Shown: one piece after another, positions 42,481-52,212 of the stretch
Layout: every line of letters starts with the position of its first letter
Position numbering within the stretch: the stretch's first letter is position 1
Assembly: GCA_019448385.1 (NCBI GenBank)
Contig: JAGTXO010000083.1
Location: 18,652-82,651 of the forward strand
Direction of reading: 5' to 3'
Source of the DNA: Diacronema lutheri
Lineage: Eukaryota; Haptophyta; Pavlovophyceae; Pavlovales; Pavlovaceae
Length of the DNA stretch: 64,000 nucleotides
The notes under the pieces: generated by a model
Told to the model about the DNA's origin: nothing
Database searches by the model: none
What the model saw: only the letters and a program-made list of their open reading frames with translations
Translations under genes and position numbers: made by a program

Positions 42481-44245
42481 AGGCGATAGTGGGGACCCGC
42501 GGCTGTCCCTTCTCGCGCCCGACCGCCTCGCGCACGCGGTGCGACTCGGGGGCGGCTGCACGGTGCCCGCGGCGCGGCTGCCGATGGGAGAATTGAGAAA
42601 GCGGGTTTCCCTCGTCGACGGCGTTTCAAACACGGCCAATGCCGGGCAGACGTGTCGCGACTGACGGCGGCGCGCTGCCGGCCGTCGGGATGCTCACGTC
42701 GGACGACGCGCGGGTGCTCGACTCGGCGCGCAGGATGGAGCAGGGCCTCGGGCGATTCGGATGAAGACTCGGAACATGGCGGCCACTTGCGCCGGCTCCG
42801 GTTTGAGCGAGCGACGGACGGCTACGACGCAAGCGAGGATGACTTGTCCCGGTCTCTCCGAGCTGTCCCCGTCTCTCCCCCTGCGACGACGGCTGCTCAG
42901 CGCGACGCCGTTTTGTCTGGGCTCCTTGAGGTCAAGGGATTTGGCACGGTGACACTCGCCGTCCTCCATGCACACTCGCCGTCCTCCATGCCCGCCGATG
43001 CTATGTATGGCTTTTGAACAGCTGCGAGGCACCGTGGTCCCCGTCGGCGCGGCGCGCGCCGGCGCGGCCGTGCCGGCCGGCAGCTTCGAAACGCCGGCTG
43101 CCTTGACGACGCCTGCCTTTGCCATCCAGGCTGCGCCCTCGCGCTCTGCTGGCCGCGCTCCGCGCGCCCCGCCGCCCCTGCCCATCGACTGCGCCGGCAC
43201 CGCGAACAACGTACTTTTCGCCCCGGTCGGTGGGTTTGGGGGTGGCGGGGCGCGCGTGCGCGGCCACGCGGCCAGCATCGCGGCGCTTGCCACGCTGGCG
43301 GCGGGTGGCGGTGCGCTTCGCGGCGGCGGCAGGGGGCTGCGACGCGGCGGGGAGGGCGGCGGCTCGCTGGCGGCGGGCGTCGCGCTCTGCAGCGGCGGCG
43401 GGCGGCTTGGCGACGTGGCAGGCGGCGGCTCGGGGGTGGCGGTCGTCGCCGACGATCTTCGGGCCTCGGCGTGCGCGTGCGCGTCGGCCGGTGGTGTGAT
43501 TGACGGCAGCCACCTGTGCGGCGGCGCGCGGGCGGCGGCGCGCGGTGGCTAGGCGCGTGTGGGCCTTTGGGCCTGCTCCGCCTGGCGCCTCGCTGCGCAC
43601 TTCCTGACCCCATCTGTTGACCCGTCGGAAAGCGTCGTTAGTATGTCGACGCCCTGATTTCGGCCTGATGTTGCGTGCGCCCTTTCGCTCGCTCCGTTTG
43701 TCCAGCCTCGGCCCCGTGCGCGCCCCTCCTGCTGACCCGCCTGTAGCGTCGTTAGTATGTATTCGTTTCGCAAACTTGAGACCGCGGTAGTCGGTAGACA
43801 AGGTTGCTCCTGTCGACTGTCGGAAAGTCCGCGCTCAGCCTTCTCGGTCCTCGCGCAAGCGTGTTCGACGCTTCTGCGTCACGGAGGCTGTCGTAAGGCG
43901 CCTTCGTACGGTGAAATGGTTCGGGTTCGCTCGCCGCGGTCATCGCACGCCGGCTCGAGTTGCACACTCGCGAAGCGATCGAGTTGTTGCTTTCAGCGAT
44001 CGAGTCGTTGCGGTCAGTGTACGGAAGCTGAAAGGCGAAAGCATGGATATTCGTACTCGTGTAGCCGCCGCTCGGCGATCGTGGCGCTCAACGTTCGGCG
44101 TTTGAGCACAGGCGCGCTGTTCGCCGAAATGCTGCCGATGGCACTTCCGCTCGCCGCACGCGTTGCAGCGCAGGAGCCTTGCGAGACTGCGCTGCCTGGC
44201 AGCCACTCCGTTGCGCGCGATTGCGTTGGCCTCCCCTCGTAAGCG

Positions 44246-44978
44246 ATGCCGCCGGCAGGCGCGGCGGCGGAATGCCACGATTTCGCCCGCGCGGGTGCGG
44301 CCACGGCGCGCGGCGCGTGGTTCACGTGCACGCGCGCGCGCGCCGCGCGCGCTCGCACTCGCCGCGCAGGAGCGACTCGTGGCTCCCGGCGCCCTTGGCG
44401 CCGCACGGCGTTTCGCCCGCGCGTGCGGGCCGCCGCTATGTGGCCCAGCCGTCCACATTCGTCAGGCACAAGTACGACGGGAGCGGCAGGGGCAACCTGA
44501 CGCTGTCGCAGGTGCTGTTCATCGTGATGGCGTCCAACGCGCTGCTCGAGCGCGCGCTCTGGGTCTCCAAGACGTGGTGCTCATACGAGCTGTCGCGCTG
44601 CATTTTCGTCTCCGACTCGCCCATCTGCGAGCGCGACGGCCGCGCGCTGCCGGCGGGCGAGCAGGGCGGCACGTGCCTGCCCACGCTTGCGGTGCCACCG
44701 CACACTGCCCCACACCACTGCTGCCGGAAAGATGCCTTCTTTTGCGACCCGCACCGCCAAGCCACGTTGCGCGCTCAGTACCGATTCCTGCCCGCGCTGC
44801 TCGCCGCAAAGCGCTCGCCCGCGCTGCGCGCCGGCGCGATCCGGTGGGTTGTGGTCGTTGACGACGATTCGTGGGTGTTCCCGTCAAACCTGCTTGGCCT
44901 GCTCAACCGCTTCTCGCACAAGCTGCCCCTCTACCTGGGCGACTTTGTGATCACCCCCGTGCGCGCGCGTGAACCAAG

Positions 44979-45042
<64 letters not shown>

Positions 45043-46292
45043 CTCACCGGCTGGCGCCGCGTCCGCAGCGGTTGGCGCGCGCAGGAGATGTCGTTTGCGT
45101 GCGGCGGCGGTGGCTCCGTGCTCTCCGCGACGCTGCTGCAGCGGATGGACGTGTCGCAGTGCATCACGCTCCTCGAGAGCAAGTGCATGCAGTCCGATTG
45201 GATGATCAGCGCCTGCGTCGCGCGTGCCAAGGGCGTCTTCGTGCCGAACTACGGTTGCGGCACGTGCTACAGGCACAATAGCTTTCGGAACGGCATCATG
45301 AGGAAGCGGCTGCGGCAGGGGTGCTTCTTCATGCAGTCCGCCGGCCCGTTCATGCGCGTGATTCGGCCGGTGCATCGCGAATTCCCCGCCATCATCCACG
45401 CGTACCGGGCCACGGCCAAGCGCACGCTCTGGAACTGGCACGCAAACACGGGTGCGCGCGCGCGCACGCTGCCGCCGCGCACCCGCGCGCCCGGGGCGCT
45501 CGTTCGCACGCTGGCGGCTCACGCGGCGGCCGCGCACCGGCACGCGTCGGGCGCCATGCAGACAGCGAGGGCCGCTGGGTGGACGCGACCCGCTCCGCCG
45601 AGGGCACCCATGGCAAACGCGCCAACAGCACCACCTCACGCCATGCAGACAGCGAGGGCCGCTGGGTGGACGCGACCCGCTCCGCCGAGGGCACCCATGG
45701 CAAACGCGCCAACAGCACCACCTCACGCCATGCAGGCGCGCGCGGCGGCTCGACGACGGCGTCAGCGGGCGGCGGGGGCGGCGAGGGCGACGAAGCGATG
45801 CCGGTGCCTGAGATGACGGACGCGCTGCTCGAACGAATCGGCAGTGACGCGGCGGACGAGGGCAGGACACGAGCGGATCTCAACGAGCGCGCCACCCGCC
45901 TTGTAACCGTCGGCGCGCAGCGCACGCGCGCCGCGGACAACGGCGCGAACGGCGCGACCAACACGCCGAGCGCGCAGCTGCGGCGTTTCGATGGCGGCGG
46001 CGGTGGTGCTGGGCGCGGCGGCGAGCGACCTCAGGCGATTTTGTCGCTCGACGGCGCCACGCGGCCGCGCAATGGGGGCACGCAGCCGTCACGGGACGGT
46101 GGCGCGCGCTCGGGTGCGGGCGGCCGCGGCGAGGAGACGGGGCGCGCGCGCAAGTGGCGCGACTGGCTCGACGGCGGGGCCGGTGGCCTCGCCAACGAGG
46201 CTCGCACTCGCGAAAAGGTGGCCCTCGGCCTGGAGCAGTTGCGCAGAGGCCACGTGTGGGCGGGCGGGGGGGTTGGGCATGCTGCGCCCTAA
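44246..46292 (+). CDS. Fringe-like (GT31) glycosyltransferase with repeat-bearing tail
   Basis: Exons are proposed at 44246-44325, 44370-44958, 45085-45451 and 45562-46292 (588 residues). The first exon is uncertain, since it needs a 44-base intron. Core: VLFIVMASNALLERALWVSK, then the DxD-type metal site WVVVVDDDSWVFPSNLLGLL, LYLGDFVITP, and after splicing MSFACGGGGSVLSATLLQRM, QSDWMISACV and HREFPAII. This is the Fringe/beta-1,3-galactosyltransferase order. It would add a sugar in the Golgi, but no clear membrane anchor is visible, so the true N-terminus may be missed. Intron 44959-45084 contains 63 consecutive C. The tail has two copies of a 29-residue repeat (DSEGRWVDATRSAEG...) and disordered Gly/Arg-rich sequence. 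Confidence 0.72.
44979..45041. repeat. 63-base poly-C tract in the glycosyltransferase intron
   Basis: An uninterrupted C run makes up half of the 126-base intron 44959-45084 and directly precedes the CGCGCAG acceptor region. It would translate as Pro if retained. Confidence 0.85.
45554..45735 (+). repeat. 87-base tandem duplication containing a splice acceptor
   Basis: Two identical 87-base units plus the start of a third (CCATGCAG at 45554, 45641 and 45728). Each begins with the CATGCAG acceptor and encodes 29 residues in frame, so splicing to the first or second copy would include or skip one repeat without changing frame. Confidence 0.88.
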
Positions 46293-46317
46293 AGTTGACA
46301 CCGAGGCGCGGGGGATC

Positions 46318-46671
46318 CTAGCGTTTGCCACGCGCCTTCAGGTCCTCGGGCTTGATGAGCCAGCGGCTGCGCTTAAGCGGCAGTGGCTTGCGCGTGCCCC
46401 AGTCGTATTGCGGCTTGGCCCAGCTGATGAAATCGCTCGCCGGCCGGCCGAAGATCTTGAGGCCGGTGAACTCGCTGGCACCCGCGCCGCCCTTGGCTGC
46501 GCCGCGCGGCGCGGCCGCGTCCTTTTTGGGCGCTGGGCCCATACGGGCCAGTGGCGCGCGCATCGGTACGCGCACAAGCCGCGCCACGCGCAGCGCCGTG
46601 CACGTCGCAGGCGCGCACGCCAGGCCGCTCGCGCCGGTGGCGGCGAGGGCGAGCAACGCGAAGGCTTGCAT
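46318..46671 (-). CDS. Small plastid-type protein of unknown function
   Basis: 117 residues from the ATG at 46671. The leader MQAFALLALAATGASGLA is a signal peptide followed by an Arg/Ala-rich transit-like stretch, as in secondary-plastid precursors. The short mature part (FTGLKIFGRPASDFISW, KPQYDWGTRKPLPLKR, KPEDLKARGKR) is basic and ordered. I do not recognise the family; a small photosystem or ribosome-associated protein is possible. It converges with the glycosyltransferase gene (25 bases) and diverges from the aldo/keto reductase (25 bases). Confidence 0.6.
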   Translation of the reverse strand: MQAFALLALAATGASGLACAPATCTALRVARLVRVPMRAPLARMGPAPKKDAAAPRGAAKGGAGASEFTGLKIFGRPASDFISWAKPQYDWGTRKPLPLKRSRWLIKPEDLKARGKR

Positions 46672-46696
46672 TCAAGTGTTCCGACTTCCTGTTTTG

Positions 46697-47923
46697 ATGG
46701 CGTCCAGCGGGCCCGTCCAACTCGCCCCGCCGTCGTCAATCAGGATCCTGATGCGCGCCGGCCTCCTGCTGCTCGCCGGCCTGCCCTTCGCGGACTCGTA
46801 CGCGGGTAGCAGCGCGCCGCCGGGCGCGCGCATGACCGACCGCACGCGCCTCGGAACGCTCGATGTGCCGCGCGCCGCGATCGGGACGATAAACTGGGTG
46901 CCGGACGACGGCGGACCGTCCGACGCGCGGCTGTTGGCGACGTTTGCCGAGGCGTCGCGCGTTGGCCTCAACTTTTTCGACACGGCGGAGCGCTACGGCG
47001 CATCGCCGCTGTCGATGGTCGGCCAGGCGGCACGCGCGCTCGGGCTACCGGCGGGCGACCGTCCGCTCGGCGGCTCGGGCGAGGCGCTGCTCGGCTCGTT
47101 TGCGCGCGACGCGCCACCGTCCGTTTTCGCGACCAAGTTTACGCCAGTGCCGTGGCGTGCGTCGGCCGACGCGGTGGTTGACGCGGCGCGCGCGTCCGCC
47201 GCCCGGCTTGGCTCGCCATCGCTCGACCTGTACCAAGCCCACATGCCCGACGTGATCCAGCCGATGCGCTGGGCGGGCAGGGCGCGCGCAAAAGACGAGG
47301 TGTACTGGGAGGGGCTCGCGCAATGCTACCACGCCGGGCTGGTGCGCAACGTGGGCGTCTCGAACTACGGCCCCACGTTGCTCGCGCGCTGCCACGCCTA
47401 CCTGGCCGAGCGGCGCGTGCCGCTCTGCTCGAACCAAATTTGCTTCTCGCTCCTTTCGCGCTCCCACGGCGCGCAGCGGACCGTCGATTGGTGCGCGGCG
47501 CACGGCGTCGCGGTGCTCGCCTACTACCCGCTCGCCATGGGCTTGCTCACCGGCCGCTGGTCCGCGCAGCGCCTGCCCGCAGATCGCGGGCTGCACCGTT
47601 ACCTGCTGCGCGACGGCCGCGTGGACGCGCTCGCGCCGCTCGTGGCTGCGCTCGAGGCGATCGGTGCGGCACGCGGGTGCACGCCCGCGCAGGTGGCGCT
47701 CAACTGGGTCATCTCGCGCGGCGCGCTGCCTGTCGTCGGCGTCACCTCGCCGGAGCACGTGCGCAGCCTCGCGGGCGCGCTCGGCTGGCGGCTGGGGGAC
47801 GAGGAGCGGACGATCCTCGAGGCGGCGGCGGGCTCGTGCGGCGTCGAGTTTGAGGGGAGCACCTTCAGGCCGACCAACGCAAAGTTTGTGGGGTACGGCT
47901 TCGAGAAGTGGGAGCTTGACTGA
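46697..47923 (+). CDS. Aldo/keto reductase
   Basis: NADPH-dependent oxidoreductase with a TIM-barrel fold. 408 residues, one exon. The start ATG at 46697 gives MASSGPVQL, then a hydrophobic leader RAGLLLLAGLPFADSYAG, so it is probably imported into the plastid or ER. The catalytic tetrad is visible: Asp and Tyr in FFDTAERYG, Lys in FATKFTPVPW, and His in YQAHMPD. Also LVRNVGVSNYGP, LLSRSHG and VALNWVISRGALPVVG, typical of the plant/algal plastid AKR branch. The substrate is unknown. Confidence 0.9.
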   Translation: MASSGPVQLAPPSSIRILMRAGLLLLAGLPFADSYAGSSAPPGARMTDRTRLGTLDVPRAAIGTINWVPDDGGPSDARLLATFAEASRVGLNFFDTAERYGASPLSMVGQAARALGLPAGDRPLGGSGEALLGSFARDAPPSVFATKFTPVPWRASADAVVDAARASAARLGSPSLDLYQAHMPDVIQPMRWAGRARAKDEVYWEGLAQCYHAGLVRNVGVSNYGPTLLARCHAYLAERRVPLCSNQICFSLLSRSHGAQRTVDWCAAHGVAVLAYYPLAMGLLTGRWSAQRLPADRGLHRYLLRDGRVDALAPLVAALEAIGAARGCTPAQVALNWVISRGALPVVGVTSPEHVRSLAGALGWRLGDEERTILEAAAGSCGVEFEGSTFRPTNAKFVGYGFEKWELD

Positions 47924-48058
47924 GTCGCCGTGCGCCGTGAAATGCTCTTCCTCAAGCTCCTCCAATCTCCCACTCACGCTCGCTCGCATCAGTCAGTCGC
48001 CGTCGGGGACGGTTCCCGTCTGCACTCGGCACCTCTGTCAGGCGCCCCGCACACGTGA

Positions 48059-49426
48059 TCAGCATGCCATGATCGCCATCTTGGCATCAGCCAGCGGCGC
48101 GAGAGCCGCGGCGTCGAGGCGCTGCGTGTTGGCTGGGCCGAGCGTGTGGCGCTGCCGAGAGCGACGACTGGCACGGGCGGCGATGCGCGCCCTAGCGCAG
48201 TCGCACGCGCGCGGGCCGCTTGACCGGGTTGGTGCGCGGACCGCTTGGCCTTTGACCGGGTTGGTGCGCGGACCGCTTGGCCCCTGACCGGTTGGTGCGC
48301 GGCGCGCAGGGGTGGGCGCACGGGCGCGCGGGCGCGTGGCGCGCACCGTGGCTGGAAGGGGCGGCGTCTGGAAAATGCGCGGCAGCATCGAATGGCGTAG
48401 GAGGAAGGCCGCGTCGCAGGTCTCCTCCTCCTCGCACTCGCTGTCTCCGCGCGTGCTCTGCACAGCGACGCCCATCGCATCGGCCGCATCGCCGACCGTG
48501 TCCAGCTCGGCTCCTGCTGTCGTGCCGTGCGCTGCGCCCGCGACGAGCCACCAGCGCGGCACGAGCACAGGCGCGGCAAGGGATGCGCGCTCGACCCGCT
48601 CGTCGGCTCTCGCGTTCTCCTCTCGGGGCGAGCCGCGGCCGCGGCCGCCCGAGCGCCGGTCGCCGTCGCCCGCCAACCGCGGTGCCAGCGCTGACGCAGG
48701 TGCAACGATGTGCGGCGAGGCCGAGCCGCGAGCCTGGCTGCGGGTGGCATGCGCGCAGCCTTGGCGCTCGGCGCGCTTAGCGTGGCTTGCGCCGGGCTCG
48801 GTGTCAGCCGAAACGCTGGCCATGCCGCTGCCGCGAGCGGGCGCGCCGTGGTCGTCGCCTGAGTGGCCGGCACGGGCGCGCACGGGGGGCGTGCGCCCGT
48901 CGCACGCCGTGGCGCCACTCCGCTTTGCGCGCCACCCGCACTCCACTAGCTCGCCATGCGGCGGCGCGGCCACCAAGCCGAGCGCGCTCGATCGCTGCTC
49001 GCTCGCGCCAGCCGCGCGCGTGGCGGTCGGAACCGAGCGCATCACGGCGGCGGTGTCGCGCCCATCGCTGCGGCCGCGCGTCGCGCTTGCGGCGAGCGAG
49101 CCGCGCACGGCCCACTCACGCCCACACCCCAAACCGGGTGCACGCGGCGTAGACGGCCGTGCGCGGCGCGATGGGCGGCGTGGAGCCGAGCCGGGCGAAT
49201 CGGTGCGCGCGCCGCGTGAGCTTGCCGGTCCGCCGCCGCCGGCGGGACGCTTGGTGCCGCGCCCCGGCCGGGCGAGTAGCCGCGCCGAGATGGGTAGCTG
49301 CGAAGGCGAAGCGACGCGACGCCGCGCGGAGGACGCGTGTGCCGGCCTGAGGCGCGAACGCGCGGCTCCGCGGCGTCCGGCCGAGCCCGGCCGTATCATG
49401 CGGGCGACCACCGCTGCATAGTGCAT
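48059..49426 (-). CDS. Hypothetical Arg/Ala-rich protein, two exons
   Basis: Exons 49426-48347 and 48151-48059 would give 390 residues. It is supported by a long frame, an acidic segment that shadow frames rarely show (SECEEEETCDAAFLLRHS), an intron with the window's consensus (GTGCGCGCC...CGGCAG) and a clean end (TQRLDAAALAPLADAKMAIM). No domain is recognised and most of it is disordered. It diverges from the membrane protein at 49713 across an AT-rich spacer, which supports a promoter there. The overlapping plus-strand ORF (48312-49421) is considered a shadow. Confidence 0.4.
   Translation of the reverse strand: MHYAAVVARMIRPGSAGRRGAARSRLRPAHASSARRRVASPSQLPISARLLARPGRGTKRPAGGGGPASSRGARTDSPGSAPRRPSRRARPSTPRAPGLGCGREWAVRGSLAASATRGRSDGRDTAAVMRSVPTATRAAGASEQRSSALGLVAAPPHGELVECGWRAKRSGATACDGRTPPVRARAGHSGDDHGAPARGSGMASVSADTEPGASHAKRAERQGCAHATRSQARGSASPHIVAPASALAPRLAGDGDRRSGGRGRGSPREENARADERVERASLAAPVLVPRWWLVAGAAHGTTAGAELDTVGDAADAMGVAVQSTRGDSECEEEETCDAAFLLRHSMLPRIFQTPPLPATVRATRPRARAPTPARRAPTGQGPSGPRTNPVKGQAVRAPTRSSGPRACDCARARIAARASRRSRQRHTLGPANTQRLDAAALAPLADAKMAIMAC
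48215..48300. repeat. About 30-base repeat, three copies, in an intron
   Basis: Three imperfect copies of GACCGGGTTGGTGCGCGGAC plus CGCTTGGCC-type sequence, inside the intron 48152-48346 of the hypothetical gene. Confidence 0.8.
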
Positions 49427-49712
49427 ACGGGAATAAATTTCATATTATTTTATGTCTTTTCACTCTGTTGTTTTTTCCACGGTCTCGATGGCCGTGCCGG
49501 CGGCGACCTACACGCCTGGCGCCGGCAAAGAGCGCCGTCGACGGCGGGAGAGCAGCCTGGTCCGCCTGTGGCATGGCGAGCTTACATTCCAGGGTGCGCG
49601 GCGCGTGCTGAGCCGCGCGCGTCTCCGCCGCGCGGCCGCGGTGTGAGACCGGCTGCGACGCCCACGCCGACGCCGCCGCTCCGTGCCGCGCTGCGCCGCG
49701 CCAGAGCGTCGG
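49427..49712. promoter_or_regulatory. AT-rich divergent promoter region
   Basis: The segment 49430-49480 (GGGAATAAATTTCATATTATT and on to TTTTTTCC) is among the most AT-rich stretches of the window and lies between two divergent genes. It is a likely core promoter, with TATA-like sequence on both strands. The rest to 49712 is GC-rich and carries nothing recognisable. Confidence 0.5.
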
Positions 49713-50598
49713 ATGGTCGAATGGTGCCTCGCGACGCTCGCGCTGACGCTCGCGAGCTTCACGATTGAGCTTCAGCTGCGCGGATTGGCCGCATTCCTCG
49801 ACAACCTGATCGTGCGTTCGCCGCCGCGCCCGCGCGAGCCCTCGCGCGTATGCGCACACGATTTGACCGCCCGGCGCCGGCGTGCGCCTCCGCCTCGGCC
49901 AGGTGTGCACGAGCTGCGCGTTCCCGCTCTGGCTGGCCGTGCTGGCGCCGCCGCGCTCGCGACGCGCGTGGCTGCCTCGCTGCCCGTACCTGTGCGCACT
50001 GGCGTGCGTGTGCGTCTTTGCCGACTATGTGATCGATGCCGAGGCGATTGACTGGGATGAGTATGGCGACGAGGATTCGCTTGAGCGGCAGGTGGAGACG
50101 AGCCGGTCGCGGCACACGATGCTCGTGTGCCTGATGCTCGTGCAGCTCGGCATCGTCATCGGCCTGCTCTTTGTCGCGCGTTCGGCCGTCTCCCTCATCT
50201 CGCGCATCGAGATCGACGCGCGACTCGCCGCAAAGCACGCCGCGCACGCGCGCAAGGGCAGCGGCGAGCGCGCGCGGGGCAAAGCAGCGCTTGACGAGGC
50301 GCTTGTCGCGGGGGGCACCTGCACTGCCGTGGCGCGAGCTGATGCCCCTCCCGCGCCGGCGGCCACGCTCGCAGAGCGCGCGACACGCGGCGACGGCGCG
50401 CGCGACGCGGCGCACGCGTCGCGCTCGAGCAGCGGCGAGCAGAGCGTCGAGGCCGAGCTGCCACTTAGCGCGCGCGGCGAACGCGAGTGGCGCTTCACCC
50501 TCGGCCTGCCGCGGTCGCTCGGCGGTCGGGGCGCCGGTGACATGCCCGGCCACGCTCGGGTCAGCATGCCCGGCCGCGGGGCCATGAGCATGAGGTGA
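49713..50598 (+). CDS. Small multi-pass membrane protein, unknown function
   Basis: Exons are 49713-49811 and 49903-50598 (intron 91 bases, GTGCGTTCG...GGCCAG), giving 264 residues. The ATG at 49713 is used, since the frame upstream opens only at a GTG. Hydrophobic stretches: LATLALTLASFTI, AFPLWLAVLAP, YLCALACVCVFADYV and TMLVCLMLVQLGIVIGLLFVA, so three or four helices, with an acidic loop (DAEAIDWDEYGDEDSLER) and a long cytosol-like C-terminal tail. Splicing joins DNLI to VCTSCAFP in phase 0. I do not recognise the family. Confidence 0.6.
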
Positions 50599-50657
50599 CT
50601 GCTGGCATGTTGGAGGAGACTCTATATGTGGACGGGGGGCTGGCTCGGCTCAGCCAA

Positions 50658-51581
50658 TCAGTTGACCTTGGGCGCCGAGAGCGCGAGCGTGCGGATCTCG
50701 TTGCGCAACGCCTTTTGCGCGGCCACGATCCCGTCGAGGCTGGCGGCCGCCTTTGACGCGGCGGCAGCCGCGGTGCTCTCCTCCTTGCGCGCCTGCCAGC
50801 GCGAGAGGAGCGCGCCCGCCCACACCGCGCGTGAGAGCACGGCCAGGCGCGCGCTCAGCTCGCCGCACCCAGCGCGCGGCGCGAGCGCGTGCGTGGGGCC
50901 AGGCGGGCGCGCGCGCGCGCACCACGGCGAGGGCCGCGTCAGCCGCCTTGAGCCGCTTGTCTGCAGCCGCCTGCGCGTCGGCGACGAGCTTGGCGGCGCT
51001 GCTCCTCGCCGCTGCGCCCTCGGCTGACGCCTGCTTGGCGGCGGCCACGGCGGCCGCACGCTTCGCCGCCGCGGCCTTGTCGAGCTCGGCGACGCGCTTG
51101 ACCGCGGCGGCGCGCGCGCCTGCCGCGCGCTTCGCCTGGTCGCGCGTGCGCTCGGCGGCCTTCTTGGCCTTGTCGTCAAGCTTCGCGCCCTTGGGCGCTG
51201 GCGCGGGCTTTTCGGGCTCGGGCAGCTTGGCGAGCGCCGACTTGGCGTCGGCAAGCGCTTTCTCCGCCCGCACAGCCTGCTGCTCGGCAGCCTGCACGGC
51301 CGGCTGCGCGCGCTTGGCCGCGGCGGGCTCGAGCTGCTGCGCCGCCGCCTGCGCCGCTTCGATGCGCTTGGCCTCCTGCGCCTTTGCGAGGGTCGCGCCC
51401 TCCTGCGCGGACGCGGCGCGCGCGCGAGAGAGGCTGAGCGCGTCGATCGCAGCGCCGTTCTCGCGCGCCGCCTTTGCGCGCGCGTCCGCCGATTTTGCGA
51501 GCTTCGTCTCGAGCGACGCCTTGGCCTTGCCGCTCGCAACGCGCGCAGTGGCGCGCGCTTTCTCGAGCGCCCTGCCCGTCA

Positions 51582-51616
<35 letters not shown>

Positions 51617-52092
51617 TTAGGCGCGGGCTTGGGCCGCGGCGCGGGCTTTGCCTTTGGCGGCGGCTTGGCCTTGGCCGGCTTTGGCGGCTTTGGCGGCTTG
51701 GCGGGCTTTGGCGGCCTGGCCGCCCTCACGCGCTTGGGCTTGGCCGCCGCGGGCGCGCCGGGCGCGGCAGTCGCGGGCGCGGTGGGCGCGGCGTCGGGCG
51801 TGGCAGGCGCAGTGGCTACCGCTGCGGGCGCGTCCACCTCGGCGAGCACGAGCTCGGGTGACGCCACGCCGCCGGCGAACACGATAGCACCCGCTGCGAG
51901 CGCGCACGTCGCAAGCGACGAGCGGACGGCGCGCGCGACGGCGGCCAGCTCGTCGCGCGGCTCGGCCATGCGCGGCGCGGCGCGCGGCTGCATCGCCGAC
52001 GCGCGTACACGCGCGTGCGCGTGCACGGGCGCGACGGGCGCGCGCAGCGCGCCCGCGAGCGTCGCGACGCCGAGCAGGAGCAGGGCTCGCAT
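50658..52092 (-). CDS. Ala/Lys/Pro-rich coiled-coil protein with plastid-type leader
   Basis: Exons are 52092-50923 and 50792-50658, giving 434 residues (intron 130 bases). The leader MRALLLLGVATLAGALRAP is a signal peptide, followed by a basic transit-like region and a hydrophobic segment (CALAAGAIVFAGGVASPE). Next come Lys/Pro repeats (PPKPAKPPKPPKPAKAK), a run of 11 Pro, then a long Ala/Lys/Glu helix region. Splicing restores an ordered end (ARKEESTAAAAASKAAASL ... LRNEIRTLALSAPK). It may be a plastid structural or DNA-associated protein, but composition alone cannot show this. Confidence 0.55.
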
Positions 52093-52212
52093 TTTCGGGG
52101 CGTCGAGCGAGATTACGAAGTCTTTATTAAAAAGTCAAAACGACGAAAACGCTGAAACGGCAAAGGCGCGCGTGCGCGAGCGCGTGCGCGTGCGCGCGCA
52201 CGGGCGCGACCT

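Larger units (their letters stand above)
42229..44245. other. About 2 kb without a convincing gene, repeat-rich
   Basis: It begins with five 28-base tandem units just after the phosphatase stop, then a poly-G tract and a (GGGAGGG)n region to about 42480. The part 43600-44200 has lower GC than its surroundings and holds two copies of AGCGTCGTTAGTATGT (43631-43646 and 43745-43760). ORFs on both strands here (for example 42968-43552 + and 43001-43801 -) overlap each other and show no family features. It may be a decayed mobile element or a long non-coding region. Confidence 0.5.

Noticed and set aside
43631-43760. TACTAAC on the minus strand as a branch-point signal of an intron
   Set aside because: The surrounding region shows no exon partners or acceptor in proper distance; introns elsewhere in the window lack TACTAAC.
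42968-43801. Overlapping plus- and minus-strand ORFs of 194 and 266 codons
   Set aside because: Gly/Ala or Arg-rich without domains, mutually antisense, and neither has splice or start context to prefer it.
44979-45041. A poly-proline tract in the glycosyltransferase
   Set aside because: It lies in a 126-base intron whose removal joins GDFVITP to the expected MSFACGGGG strand.
48312-49421. A 369-codon plus-strand ORF
   Set aside because: Opposite to the hypothetical two-exon minus gene; it lacks the AT-rich promoter context that favours the divergent arrangement and shows no domain.
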